Assembly (NCBI RefSeq): GCF_000196115.1
Contig: NC_005027.1
Span: 4,836,001 to 4,900,000 of the forward strand
Direction of reading: 5' to 3'
Source of the DNA: Rhodopirellula baltica SH 1
GTDB lineage: Bacteria > Planctomycetota > Planctomycetia > Pirellulales > Pirellulaceae
DNA: 64,000 nt
The notes beneath the pieces are model-generated. The model was not told the DNA's origin and ran no database searches. It saw only the letters and a list, made by a program, of their open reading frames with translations. Made by a program: the position numbers and the translations under genes. Shown in pieces: positions 48,401 through 57,250 of the stretch. The stretch's first letter is position 1. Each line of letters opens with the position of its first letter.

Positions 48401-49273
48401 GTCGATCAGGCGATAAAGAGCCGATCCGTCTGGTCCATCCGCGGTCACGAACACTTCACCATTGAGCGGCAAAATGCCTTGGATGGATTCGACTTTGTCG
48501 CAATAAGTTTGAACGTCTTCGGGGACACCGTCGTCATCACGGTCGGTGACGATCAACAGTGGCCCGCCTTCTTGCGAAAGCAACACATGGCCAAACTCGT
48601 CAAACGCCATCGCGATGACCGATCCGACTTGTTCGTCGTTAATCAGACGCTGAACACCGAAGCCGCGTTGGATTTGAAAGCGTTCGGAATTCTCCTTGGC
48701 GACTTCCACTTCGACGCTGGGTTCGCGATCCCAAGGAGCGGTTTCGCCAAGCGGACCAAAGGTCGATGCTGGCAGCCAAGCTCCATCGTTGTATGCGGCG
48801 GTGTTCCACAACGGAACTTCTTGCAGATTGGTTTTCCATGTTCGATCGGAACTGAAGGTGAACCACTTCTCACCAGTTTCAGGGCGAATCGAAACGCGGG
48901 CGACCAGAGCAGCGGTATTACCACGAGTGTTCTGAACTTCGACCGCGACGACATTGCGTCCCGGTTCGATGTAGTCGCTAATATCGAACTCTTGCATCTG
49001 CCGGTAGGACTCGCCCTCACCGACTTTGCGTCCATTGACGTGCACTTCATAGGCATCGTCGGCGGCGACTTCGATGATCGCTTCGCCACGGTGACGCAAA
49101 TTCAATGATTTGCGGAACCAGCACGTTTCACCGTGCGGGATCGCTTGCTCAGCGGTTGTTCCTGACGCCCAAATCCACTCCGCTTCCGCCGCGAAGGTTC
49201 GAGTGTCCCAACCTAAACACAAAGCACCGACGACAAGCGTCAACGCGATCAAATGGAATCGTCCAGCAGACAT
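45482..49273 (-). CDS. PVC-type haem-binding CxxCH protein with beta-propeller and HEAT region
   Basis: A 1263-residue exported protein; signal MSAGRFHLIALTLVVGALCL, cleaved near FAAEA. Residues ~30-150 form a beta-sandwich like the N-terminal part of rhamnosidases (FRKSLNLRHRGEAIIEV, DDAYEVHVNGRKVGEG). Next is a sugar-dehydrogenase-like propeller (~200-600; GPHGLRLGPDGMIYVSVGS, LAVGPDGALYFCTGG), then helical HEAT-like repeats (~600-1050). The C-terminal ~130 residues are a c-type cytochrome domain with CANCH at 1134-1138 and a likely axial Met in IMPSG. This architecture is a hallmark of planctomycetes and Verrucomicrobia and fits periplasmic oxidation of a sugar or carbohydrate. No redox partner is adjacent. 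Confidence 0.92.
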   Translation of the reverse strand: MSAGRFHLIALTLVVGALCLGWDTRTFAAEAEWIWASGTTAEQAIPHGETCWFRKSLNLRHRGEAIIEVAADDAYEVHVNGRKVGEGESYRQMQEFDISDYIEPGRNVVAVEVQNTRGNTAALVARVSIRPETGEKWFTFSSDRTWKTNLQEVPLWNTAAYNDGAWLPASTFGPLGETAPWDREPSVEVEVAKENSERFQIQRGFGVQRLINDEQVGSVIAMAFDEFGHVLLSQEGGPLLIVTDRDDDGVPEDVQTYCDKVESIQGILPLNGEVFVTADGPDGSALYRLIDKDRNGELETVKTIVKFSGNGGEHGPHGLRLGPDGMIYVSVGSYVKSIGKTGSGETLKDIYEGDLLPRYEDPGGHGRGVKAPGGTIIRTDIEGKVIERIAGGLRNAYDLAFHPEGNLFVHDADMEADVETPWYRPTALVDVTEAAEFGWRTGWAKWPEYYIDRLPNVLDTGRGSPTGIECYEHHMFPVRYHNSLFMADWSEGRILNVRLKPNGSGFQADSEVFLKGQPLNVTDLAVGPDGALYFCTGGRGTAGGVYRVVYQGKIPEAMKQLGSGIAAAVRQPQLDAAWSRQRIAAIRRELGSDWDQQLAGVAYSDENPPSYRIRAMNLMQMYGPVPSDDLLIELSKAESELVRRRAAIQLGLNPSERAKARLNDMLSDSDLRVRRAVCEAMLRSNQIPSDPQPLIDLLAHEDRVLSYVARQVLQRIPAAKWKETVILHEDTRTALVGMLALVAADTNKATGLLVLKRTSNMMKEFLSDKDFVDTLRLCQVTLHRCNIKAGEVQWLSKQIADEFPAGDSRMNHELIRLASYLQAESLVPRAMEYLESDAPELDRVLTAMCLQRIDRQWSARERFALLKFYEGIAGRDSEGSLPMYMVGVTRDFARHLSEDDIQAILDEGSRWRNSALGALFQLKRPIDEATAEKLRTLDDELTKEAKLDDVHRRLRTGIIAMLASAPDDASAAHLRKIWRTEPQRRAVVAMALAQNPDGENWDYLVRSLNVLDGPAANEVVTRLRSVPIATDDPMALRSLVLMGLRAEKEGTTFESVEQLLEHWTGMQRPEGVKQSMAPWQRWYAKTFPDRPAAELPREDESKWDFEQLISHLESDEGQGGDALAGAEVYARAQCANCHRAGNQGTVIGPDLTSVARRFTRREILESVLYPSHVVSDQYASKKVLTLDGEVYVGMVSKAGGDLQIRDSNNNVTTLAESEVDLIQPSRSSIMPSGLLDDLSLQDITDLMAYLNDARRVEIATRPK

Positions 49274-49395
49274 CCTGATTCAGCCTTCCATGGCGTGGAG
49301 TCAGTCATTTTCAATGAAAAGGGCGTCCAACACGCCGATTTTCAAACATTCACGCTCCGCAATACCATCCGGCGGAGGGTGCTCGCAAGATCGAA

Positions 49396-50001
49396 TCAGC
49401 CGCTCTGCCACTCTTGAATCGCAGGAATCGGGCTGACCAGCATCAACACGTTGAGCAGCAAATTATCGCGAATCATGATCAGCATCAGGATCTCGCTCAC
49501 CACGAACAATGCGACCGACCAACGCCATGGAAATCTGGATGAGAACCAATATCCCAACATGCACGCCGCCACATCCGTGACCGAATTCGCGATCGAATCA
49601 CCGGTGTAACCCACCGCCATCGTCGCTTCGCGGTAACGCTCGATGATCAGCGGTGAGTTCTCCAAGATCTCCCAGCTTGCCTCGAGCCCCAACGCAATCA
49701 AGAGGCATTGCGTGCGATTCAAACGAGGCACCCATCGGAGCGCCCAATAAAACAGCACGCCGTGCAAAACGTGCGAAAAGAAATAGGGATCGATCAGGTG
49801 TTGAGAATTATGGGCGGTCCAAATGTCCCAAGACCATGGCACCCACGAACCGCACTCGCACCAGAACCGGCGGCCCATTCCCGCCAACACCAACACCATG
49901 CCGACGACGATCAAACCCGCGATCCATGCGACCGTCCACGATCGATCCTTTTGGAATCGATCGTCGACAACTTCCAGCGTTTCGGATGAGCTCGCGTTCA
50001 A
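49396..50001 (-). CDS. DUF2585 (UPF0314) membrane protein
   Basis: A 201-residue inner-membrane protein with about five membrane segments. Family motifs are [54 protein letters not shown] and [18 protein letters not shown]. The conserved Asp, His and Glu residues in the membrane-facing segments suggest an enzyme, but none is known. It follows the gene at 50018 by 16 bases, so both share a transcript; the haem-protein gene starts 122 bases further on. Confidence 0.9.
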
Positions 50002-50017
50002 CGGAACCGTTTCGGGA

Positions 50018-50668
50018 TCAACGCAAGTTATCGCGATCGATCACCGGGTTCGCGGTTCCTTGTCCGATCAACACCAACAACCCTTGTTGTGGACGGTTGG
50101 CATTCATCGCTTGAGCATTGAAGGGCACGCCATAACACGCGTAGTTGCCCGTTGCCGTGTCCAAGACATAAATGACCGAGCGTCCAACCGGGTTGCTGCT
50201 ACTGCGAGGAAAATCGGCTTGCCCGGTTGCCATGATGTAAGTCCCACCTTTGCCATCGGTCCCCAATGCATCGGAGATGTTGACGGTGAACGTGGCCGCA
50301 AAACGATTGACTCGTGGATACATCACGGAACACTGCAGCAAACCCGAATTGTGGTCCAGGACGAACAATCCGTCCGCTTGATCACTGACGGCACCCGTCG
50401 CGAGCGAAAACGTTTCGCTGCTTACCGCGGCGGTCGCGTTGGCGATCGGCAGGTTCTGCCAATTGGCCATCGCGGATGGGTTCGCATCCACAGCAGCGGT
50501 TTCTGCAGAACGACGGGCCTCGGAGGCGACACCTGCGAAGTAGATGGCCACCCCAACGGCTGCCACAGTCACACCGACCAGACCAACCATCCATCCGCGA
50601 TTCCCACAGCATCGCGTTGATTCGGTTGGAACGACTGGCAATTGAGCGGGATCAGCAAAATCTTTCAT
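50018..50668 (-). CDS. Single-span membrane protein of unknown function
   Basis: A 216-residue protein from the ATG giving [17 protein letters not shown] membrane segment at ~27-46 ([20 protein letters not shown]) anchors a soluble part that contains [43 protein letters not shown] and [17 protein letters not shown]. The repeated pattern of a beta strand with an aromatic or 'value of a record' look suggests one small beta domain. I recognise no family. It is the first gene of a pair with the DUF2585 protein and is divergent from the Gfo/Idh gene. Confidence 0.75.
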   Translation of the reverse strand: MKDFADPAQLPVVPTESTRCCGNRGWMVGLVGVTVAAVGVAIYFAGVASEARRSAETAAVDANPSAMANWQNLPIANATAAVSSETFSLATGAVSDQADGLFVLDHNSGLLQCSVMYPRVNRFAATFTVNISDALGTDGKGGTYIMATGQADFPRSSSNPVGRSVIYVLDTATGNYACYGVPFNAQAMNANRPQQGLLVLIGQGTANPVIDRDNLR

Positions 50669-50807
50669 GAATCGTTTCTCAGCTAGCGGCGGAGGAAGGG
50701 AACAATGGAGTTGATTCAGCCTGTGATTGTACGCATCGGCTGAGAACTTTACGATTGGAATCTCGTGTCCTGGACCGCCTCTTTCCACGTTTCTCGCGAA
50801 AATCATC

Positions 50808-52004
50808 ATGTCGCTCAATGCTCCCCTGAACCGAAAACTCCGCATGGGAATCGTTGGCGGTGGTCTGGGATCGTTCATCGGTCGCGTCCACACCGTTGCC
50901 GCCGGATTGGACAATCGCAGCGAATTGGTCGCCGGAGCCTTCTCCAGCAACCCAGAACGCAGCCGCAACTCCGCCCCCGGATATGGCGTCGATGAATCGC
51001 GAGCCTACGGCAGCTACGAAGCCATGCTGGACGCCGAATCACGGCTGCCAGAAGACCAACGAATCGACTTCGTCAGCGTCACCACGCCCAACCACACGCA
51101 CTTCGAAATCGCCAAAGCCGCTGTCGAAGCGGGCTTCAACGTCGTCTGTGACAAACCGATGACGTTCGATTTGGATCAAGCCGAACAATTGCTGAAGACG
51201 GTCGAAAACTCCGACGTCATCTTTGCCCTGACTCACAACTACACCGGCTATCCCCTCGTTCGCCAGGCTCGCGAAATGATCCTGGGCGGCGAACTGGGCG
51301 AAATCAACGCGATCCGTTCGCAGTACATCCAAGGCTGGCTTCGCGACAAACTGGAAGACGACGACCAAAAGCAAGCCTCCTGGCGAACCGACCCGTCCAA
51401 GAGCGGTGCCGCGGGCGCTTTCGGCGACATCGCCACGCACGCCTACAACCTGGGCCGCTTCATGACCGGCGTGTTGCCTGAAACGGTCAGCTGCAGCCTG
51501 AAATCATTCGTCGAAGGACGCAAGCTGGACGACTACGGCACTGCCGTGATCCGTTACGAAAACGGTGCCTTGGGTACCGTCACCGCCTCGCAAATCAGCC
51601 ACGGCCGCGAAAACGATGTTGAAATCGAGATCGACGGCACCAAGGGTTCGCTGAAATGGCGTCAAGAAAACCCGAACGAATTGCACTACCGCCAAAACGG
51701 CAAGGCTCACCAAATCTACACGCGTGATCCCAACGCGCCTTACATGCACGAAACCGCTGCGGCATCGTGCCGTTTGCCATCGGGTCACCCCGAAGCGTTC
51801 TTCGAAGCCTTCGCGAACGTTTACGCCGCCGCGTTTGACGACATGGCCAAACGTGCCGAAGGAGCCACCATCGATCGCAAGAAGTCGCTCTACCCGAGCG
51901 TTCATGACGGCGTCGAAGGCATGTACTTCATCCAACAGTGCGTCGCCAGCAGCCAAGACAATGCCGCTTGGTTGCCACTGAAGCACCCTGTCGCTCGCGT
52001 TTGA
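50808..52004 (+). CDS. Gfo/Idh/MocA family oxidoreductase
   Basis: A 398-residue NAD(P)-dependent enzyme. The nucleotide-binding motif is GIVGGGLGSFIGRVH, and the family signature is VVCDKPMTFDLDQAEQLL (normally EKP). FGDIATHAYNLGRFM contains the typical catalytic His region. The ATG at 50808 is chosen because family sequence begins right after it. No signal peptide is present, so it is cytoplasmic. Such enzymes oxidise or reduce sugars or inositols; the substrate is not readable. It heads a compact five-gene run with ispD, tyrS, the GH10 enzyme and a methyltransferase. Confidence 0.93.
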   Translation: MSLNAPLNRKLRMGIVGGGLGSFIGRVHTVAAGLDNRSELVAGAFSSNPERSRNSAPGYGVDESRAYGSYEAMLDAESRLPEDQRIDFVSVTTPNHTHFEIAKAAVEAGFNVVCDKPMTFDLDQAEQLLKTVENSDVIFALTHNYTGYPLVRQAREMILGGELGEINAIRSQYIQGWLRDKLEDDDQKQASWRTDPSKSGAAGAFGDIATHAYNLGRFMTGVLPETVSCSLKSFVEGRKLDDYGTAVIRYENGALGTVTASQISHGRENDVEIEIDGTKGSLKWRQENPNELHYRQNGKAHQIYTRDPNAPYMHETAAASCRLPSGHPEAFFEAFANVYAAAFDDMAKRAEGATIDRKKSLYPSVHDGVEGMYFIQQCVASSQDNAAWLPLKHPVARV

Positions 52005-52020
52005 TCGGCGTTCCAGCTTT

Positions 52021-52752
52021 ATGAACTGCGCTGCTTCCGTTTCTGTGATCATGCCCGCTGCTGGCAGCGGGCAACGCTTTGGCAGCCAGTCCAACAAGCT
52101 GTTCGCACACCTGGACGGCAAACCGCTTTGGCAACACGCCATTGATCGCTTCCAACATCGCGGCGACGTTCGGCAAATCGTCCTGGCGGTCTCCGAAGAA
52201 GACGAGTCCAGGTTTCGTGAACAAATCGCGGCCATCTCTTCCGCCGTTCCGATCCACCTCGTTCGAGGCGGCGCAACACGCAGCGAAAGCGTTGGTGCGG
52301 CATTGGAACAAGTGAAACGATTTGCAGCCGAATCCGCTGCGGCCAATGCATCCACGCAGACGCTAGTCGCCATTCATGACGCAGCACGACCCTTGGTCCG
52401 CCAATCTGACCTGGACCGGGTCATCGCCAAGGCGGCTGAAACCGGCGCCGCCATCCTCGCCGCTCCCGTCTCAGGAACGCTCAAACGAGCCACGGGCGAT
52501 GGATCGGAAACAGTCGATCGCCGCAACACCTACGTCGCGCTGACTCCCCAGGTGTTCGCGATCGACGTCATTTGTCAAGCTTACGCTCGCGATCGAGGCC
52601 GCATGGCCACGGACGACGCCCAACTGGTCGAGCGAACCTCTCACCCGGTTCAGCTTGTCACTGGTTCCGCTGACAACTTGAAAATTACCTTCCCCGAAGA
52701 TCTCCGCATCGCGGAGGCGATCCTGAACGAGTGCCGAAGCGAATTCGTATGA
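52021..52752 (+). CDS. ispD: 2-C-methyl-D-erythritol 4-phosphate cytidylyltransferase
   Basis: A 243-residue enzyme of the MEP isoprenoid pathway that joins CTP to methylerythritol phosphate. The CTP loop is VIMPAAGSGQRFGS with lysine in NKLFAHLDGKPLW, the family motif is IHDAARPLV, and PVSGTLKRA, LTPQVFAID, ATDDAQLVE and NLKITFPEDLRIAEAIL follow in order. Its stop overlaps the tyrS start by four bases (ATGA), and it begins 16 bases after the oxidoreductase gene. ispF is not adjacent. Confidence 0.96.
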   Translation: MNCAASVSVIMPAAGSGQRFGSQSNKLFAHLDGKPLWQHAIDRFQHRGDVRQIVLAVSEEDESRFREQIAAISSAVPIHLVRGGATRSESVGAALEQVKRFAAESAAANASTQTLVAIHDAARPLVRQSDLDRVIAKAAETGAAILAAPVSGTLKRATGDGSETVDRRNTYVALTPQVFAIDVICQAYARDRGRMATDDAQLVERTSHPVQLVTGSADNLKITFPEDLRIAEAILNECRSEFV

Positions 52753-54047
52753 CCACCTCCAACGCCACCAATTCACTGATCGAAGATCTCCGCTGGCGCG
52801 GTTTGCTGAATCAAACCACCGACGAAAACGGAATCGCCGAACTGCTCAACTCCGGCCCGCAAACGATCTACATCGGGTTTGACCCCACGGCGACATCGCT
52901 GCACGTCGGCGGCATGATGCAGTTGATGATGCTGCGTCGCTTCCAGCGTGCCGGTCACAATCCGATTGCCTTGGTCGGCGGTGCCACTGGAATGATCGGC
53001 GACCCCAGCGGCAAAAGCGAAGAACGCAATCTGCTATCCGCCGATCAACTGCAAAAGAACGTCGATGGCGTCGCAGCTCAAATGCGTCACTTCCTCGACT
53101 TCGAAGGCGACAACGCAGCCAAGTTGCTGAACAACTTTGACTGGATGAAGGATTACTCCTACCTCGAGTTCCTTCGCGACGTCGGCAAGAACTTTCCCGT
53201 CGGTGCAATGATGGGCAAAGAATCCGTCCGCAGCCGATTGGAAAGCGAAGCCGGCCTGAGCTACACCGAATTCAGCTACATGTTGTTGCAGGCCTACGAC
53301 TTCGTGAACCTGGCCCAGACTCATGATTGCCGCATCCAAGCCGGAGGCAGTGACCAGTGGGGCAACATCACCGCTGGCATCGACTTGGGCCGTCGCATGT
53401 TGGGCAAGCAATTGTTCGGCATCACCGCACCGCTGCTGACAACCAGCGATGGTCGCAAAATGGGCAAGACCGAATCCGGCGCCGTGTGGTTGGATCCCGA
53501 GCGAACCAGCCCCTACGCGTTCTACCAGTACTGGATCAACGTCGCCGATGAAGACGTGATGCGATGCTTGGCGTACCTGACCGAAATCGAGCGAGCCGAA
53601 TACGACGAACTCGAAGACAAAACCAAGAACGATCCCGGTCAACGCACCGCACAGAAACGACTGGCCCAATGGCTGACCGAATTAGTACACGGCGAAGCCG
53701 GAGTCCAATCGGCTCAACGAGCCACACAGATTCTGTTCGGTGGTGAACTCGGCGACACCACGGATTCACAACTGCGTGAAATCTTTGCCGACGTTCCCTC
53801 CTGCGACGTTCCAAAATCGGCTCTTGAAGGCGAAGGTCTGTGGATCGTCGAGGCATTGCAAACCGCGAAACTGTGCAACAGTGGCGGCGACGCTCGACGG
53901 GCTTTGTCCGAAGGCGGCGTGTACGTCAACAACACTCGCGTGGAAGACGTTCAAAAACGCTTGACCGTCGATGACTTGGACGGTCGATCCGTCTTGGTTC
54001 TTCGCCGCGGCAAACGCAAATACGCCCTGCTCAAGATCCAAGATTGA
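52749..54047 (+). CDS. tyrS: Tyrosyl-tRNA synthetase
   Basis: A 432-residue class I synthetase. The catalytic HIGH-like motif is in FDPTATSLHVGG, tyrosine recognition residues lie in SYMLLQAYDFVNLAQ and GGSDQWGNITAG, and the KMSKS-like loop reads GRKMGKTESGAVWLD. The C-terminal ~80 residues form an S4 RNA-binding domain (GGDARRALSEGGVYVNN). The ATG overlaps ispD by four bases. No T-box leader is expected or seen, as the gene is inside an operon. Confidence 0.97.
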   Translation: MTTSNATNSLIEDLRWRGLLNQTTDENGIAELLNSGPQTIYIGFDPTATSLHVGGMMQLMMLRRFQRAGHNPIALVGGATGMIGDPSGKSEERNLLSADQLQKNVDGVAAQMRHFLDFEGDNAAKLLNNFDWMKDYSYLEFLRDVGKNFPVGAMMGKESVRSRLESEAGLSYTEFSYMLLQAYDFVNLAQTHDCRIQAGGSDQWGNITAGIDLGRRMLGKQLFGITAPLLTTSDGRKMGKTESGAVWLDPERTSPYAFYQYWINVADEDVMRCLAYLTEIERAEYDELEDKTKNDPGQRTAQKRLAQWLTELVHGEAGVQSAQRATQILFGGELGDTTDSQLREIFADVPSCDVPKSALEGEGLWIVEALQTAKLCNSGGDARRALSEGGVYVNNTRVEDVQKRLTVDDLDGRSVLVLRRGKRKYALLKIQD

Positions 54048-54055
54048 GCTTGATC

Positions 54056-55843
54056 ATGCGTTGGTGGCTGGCCCCTGTGGCAATCGCTTTGCTCCTGAGT
54101 TCTCTCGGGACACCGGCCACGCTCATCCATGCGTTCGCACAAGAATCGCAAACTCCGGCGGAGGGAACCATGCTCGTTCCCACCGCCGAATTTCGACTCG
54201 ATGCCCGCCCCGGCACCGGTTCGATCGACCGACAAAACAACCTGATCACGGTCGACTGCCCTGCCCCGCAAGAAGAAGCCTGGGCACTACAGGTTCAGTG
54301 CGAGCCGATCTCAAACTCGGTGTCGGCTTTCGAGGTGTTCTGCGTCTCCTTCGATGCGCGGGCACTTCCGTCTAACACGGATGGACTGGGAAGCATTCAT
54401 GTTTCGATGGCGACCAACGATCCCTGGGAACCAATCGAGGAACCCAACGGATTCCGCACGTTTGACGTTCCCAATCAGTGGCATCCGTTTCGAATCTGCT
54501 TTCGTGCCAAGCAGGACTACGACGCCAAACGTGTCTACGCCTCGATCCAGTGCGCCGAGAAAAAGCAACGACTCGAAATTCGCGATCTGAAATTGGTCGG
54601 GTTGGGAAACGTTCCCGACGCGAGCCTTCCGTTCACGCGGTTGTTCTACCCAGGCGCGGACAACGATGCCTGGCGATCCGAAGCTCAGCGCAGCATCGAT
54701 CGCCATCGTAAACGCAACCTCACCATCCGAGTGGTCGATGCCGCTGGTCAACCGCTGGCTGGTGCAACCGTTCAAGTTCAGCAGCAAAAGCACGACTACG
54801 CCTTCGGGACCTTCGTCGGCAACACGCCGATCCACGCCGGCGAAGACGCCGCCAAATTTCGCGACCAAACCAAGCGTTGGTTCAACCGTGTCACTCTGCC
54901 TCGCTACTGGGCGGACTGGGGAACGGATCGTCCCGCCGGGGTCGTCAAAGCCGATGCGACCGCCGAATGGGCCATCGACGCGGGCTTTGAAATCAAGAAC
55001 CACTTGCTGCTGTACCCGCAGTTCATTCCCGATCGCGTCAAACAATTGGCCGATCAACCATCGCGGTTCCAAACCGAAATCGAAACCGCCATGGACGCCG
55101 CTCTCGAGCGAACACGTGACATGCCAATCGCGGTCTGGGATGCCATCAACGAACTTCGCGATGTGTCCCTGGTCGGCGACGTCTTGGGAAGAGACTACTA
55201 CGCCGACGTGTTCAACCGCGGCCAACGCTCTCAACCAAACGCACGCTGGTTCATCAACGAATATGGATTGATGACCGGCGGCAGCGAGCGATCAAAACAT
55301 CTTGCGACTTACATCCAGCAGATCGAACAAATCTTGGACAGCGGCGGGGCCGTCGAAGGCATCGGTGTCCAAGGGCACTTCCAAGCCGACCTGATCACAA
55401 TGCCGGAAGCCTGGAAAATCCTCAACGAACTCTCACGATTCCAGTTGCCGATCGAAATCACCGAGTTTGATGTCGACACGCGTGACGAAGCCACCCAAGC
55501 ACAGTTCACTCGCGATTTTCTCACGCTGGTGTTCGCCCATCCCGCGACCACCGGGTTCACGACCTGGGGTTTCTGGGAAGGCGACATGTGGCGTCCCCAC
55601 GGCGCCATGATTCGCGAGGATTGGACGATCAAACCCAACGGCCAAGTCTGGGAAGAGTTGATCTTCCAAACTTGGTGGACCGACCAAACCGTTCAAACAA
55701 ACGCTGACGGCATTGCCACCGTCCGAGCCTTTCGTGGCACCCACCGCGTGCAAGCCGAGGCCCAGGATTGGGCACGGATTCGAACCGCGAACCTACTCGA
55801 GGATGAAACCATCACCTTGCAAATTGGAGTTAGCGGTGAGTGA
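54056..55843 (+). CDS. Divergent GH10 glycoside hydrolase (endo-1,4-beta-xylanase-like)
   Basis: The ATG at 54056 gives 595 residues with an export signal (MRWWLAPVAIALLLSSLGTP). Residues ~40-190 form a beta-sandwich, possibly carbohydrate-binding. A linker with IRVVDAAGQPLAGATVQVQ leads into the GH10 barrel: the acid/base Glu366 in VWDAINELRD, the nucleophile Glu470 in EITEFDVDT, and YGLMTGG between. The motif usually written GHTLVWH reads KNHLLLYPQF, so substrate preference may differ. A further beta region ends the protein. It starts eight bases after tyrS (a TTG overlapping the tyrS stop is an alternative start) and is co-transcribed with it, an odd pairing. Confidence 0.9.
   Translation: MRWWLAPVAIALLLSSLGTPATLIHAFAQESQTPAEGTMLVPTAEFRLDARPGTGSIDRQNNLITVDCPAPQEEAWALQVQCEPISNSVSAFEVFCVSFDARALPSNTDGLGSIHVSMATNDPWEPIEEPNGFRTFDVPNQWHPFRICFRAKQDYDAKRVYASIQCAEKKQRLEIRDLKLVGLGNVPDASLPFTRLFYPGADNDAWRSEAQRSIDRHRKRNLTIRVVDAAGQPLAGATVQVQQQKHDYAFGTFVGNTPIHAGEDAAKFRDQTKRWFNRVTLPRYWADWGTDRPAGVVKADATAEWAIDAGFEIKNHLLLYPQFIPDRVKQLADQPSRFQTEIETAMDAALERTRDMPIAVWDAINELRDVSLVGDVLGRDYYADVFNRGQRSQPNARWFINEYGLMTGGSERSKHLATYIQQIEQILDSGGAVEGIGVQGHFQADLITMPEAWKILNELSRFQLPIEITEFDVDTRDEATQAQFTRDFLTLVFAHPATTGFTTWGFWEGDMWRPHGAMIREDWTIKPNGQVWEELIFQTWWTDQTVQTNADGIATVRAFRGTHRVQAEAQDWARIRTANLLEDETITLQIGVSGE
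55826..55829 (+). promoter_or_regulatory. Ribosome binding site GGAG for the methyltransferase
   Basis: GGAG six bases before the GTG at 55836, inside the end of the GH10 gene. It decides in favour of the GTG start. Confidence 0.7.
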
Positions 55844-56876
55844 CCTGCCACCGCTTCCGTCGGAACAATTGCTGATCGATCACCTGGCTTCTTCCACACG
55901 TTCATCGCTCGCCTCCGCGATCGTGATGTCACCGGGCCGTGGACAAGCCGCCAATGCACTGGCTGCTGCATTCCCAAACAGCAAGACCACAAGCTGGTTC
56001 GTGGATTTGCACCGCGCCGAACGGGCTCGCGAGGTGACCTCGGAAGACGTTCATGTGATCTGCCAACCCGACCTTCCCGACACGACATGGGAACTCGCTT
56101 TGCTGCCAGTCTTGAAAACCGGCGAAGCGGAGATGAATCGCGACCTGATTCATCAATCATGGCAGCGTCTTACGATCGGCGGTGAACTGATTGCCGCGGT
56201 CAACTCACCCAAAGACACTTGGCTGCTGAACCAGTTGCAGGCTCTCGGTCCCAAAGTCCGATGCCACGATCACGCGACCGGACGCGTCTATTCCGTGCGA
56301 AAGTCTTCGGTGACATTCAAACCGAAAAACTTCGACGCTGAATTCACTCACCGAGTCGACGATCGCATCCTGACCGTGCATTCTCGTCCGTCGGTGTTCT
56401 CTCATCGGTCCGTCGACCGAGCCGCCGCGGCAATGATCCGGAACGCCCCCATCCCCGAAGGCTCCACGGTGCTGGAACTCGGATGCGGCAACGGTGCCGT
56501 CGCAATGGCAGCCGCGATGCGATCAAAAACGGGTCACGCATACGCTGTCGATTGCAATTCGCGAGCCGTCCAGTGCACCGAGCGAGCGGCAGCTCAAAAC
56601 CAGATCAAGAACCTCACCGCGATCGTCAACCACAATGGAGAGCTACCGAACGTGCCTCCTTGCGACATCGCGTTGCTCAACCCGCCGTATTACGGCGACT
56701 TCCGAATCGCCGAGCACTTCATGGTCACCGCCGCGAAAAAGCTTCGATCGGGCGGAGAAGCCTACGTGATCACCAAGCAAACCGACCGCTACCTCGAATA
56801 CGACTGGTGGCCGCTGGAAATGACCGAGCGAAAAACCGCCCAGTCCTACGACCTGCTGCGTTTCATCCGCGAGTGA
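55836..56876 (+). CDS. Class I SAM methyltransferase, RsmC/RlmG-like
   Basis: A GTG start (VSDLPPLPSEQLL) overlapping the GH10 stop by eight bases gives 346 residues. There are two parts: an N-terminal pseudo-methyltransferase half (~1-165) and a catalytic half (~190-346) with SAM motif VLELGCGNGAVAMA, acidic loop AYAVDCNSRAVQ, and the catalytic NPPYYGDFR typical of enzymes that methylate exocyclic amino groups of bases. The duplicated layout is that of RsmC (16S G1207) and RlmG (23S G1835). Which rRNA site is modified cannot be decided from sequence. Last gene of the operon. Confidence 0.88.
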   Translation: MSDLPPLPSEQLLIDHLASSTRSSLASAIVMSPGRGQAANALAAAFPNSKTTSWFVDLHRAERAREVTSEDVHVICQPDLPDTTWELALLPVLKTGEAEMNRDLIHQSWQRLTIGGELIAAVNSPKDTWLLNQLQALGPKVRCHDHATGRVYSVRKSSVTFKPKNFDAEFTHRVDDRILTVHSRPSVFSHRSVDRAAAAMIRNAPIPEGSTVLELGCGNGAVAMAAAMRSKTGHAYAVDCNSRAVQCTERAAAQNQIKNLTAIVNHNGELPNVPPCDIALLNPPYYGDFRIAEHFMVTAAKKLRSGGEAYVITKQTDRYLEYDWWPLEMTERKTAQSYDLLRFIRE

Positions 56877-56883
56877 GCACGTC

Positions 56884-56977
56884 GTGAATAACAGTGACAT
56901 AGCGGAAGAGCGCGAGCCCTCCGGTTCCTCACCGGGCGGCTTGCGCCACACCGCTGACATCGTCACGTGCTGTTCAC
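56884..56977. repeat. 94-base palindromic repeat, copy B
   Basis: A diverged copy of the element at 18030-18124. The ends GTGAATAACAGTGAC / GTCACGTGCTGTTCAC are imperfect, while the core is almost the same (AGCGGAAG, GCGCGAGCCCTCCGGTTC, GGGCGGCTTGCGCCACACCG). It begins 8 bases after the methyltransferase stop, between converging genes, as does copy A. Confidence 0.88.
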
Positions 56978-57250
56978 GCGTTGCTAAGAAACGCTCGGTG
57001 CCCTCCACCAACTGTCGTCACTTCCTGTCAGCAAGTAGGCCGGATCAAGCCGCTTCGGCGCCGCTCCGGCAGGCACGCTCTTTCTATGCAGTGCGCATTT
57101 GTCCGGGACCTCTCCGCCACAAACATCCGAGCAGAACCATTGCCCCACTGGCCATCGCGACGACTTGCGATTTGCAATCGGCTCAAACGCCTCGCTCAAT
57201 CCAAGCAAGCAATGTTTGGCGGGTGGCACCATCCGGCGATCCCCAGTCAC

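Noticed and set aside
47831-49108. Open frame of 425 codons on the plus strand
   Set aside because: Fully antisense to the PVC haem protein, whose propeller motifs are in the other strand. It has no recognisable domain.
54311-55234. Open frame of 307 codons on the minus strand
   Set aside because: Antisense to the GH10 gene; no start signal and no domain.
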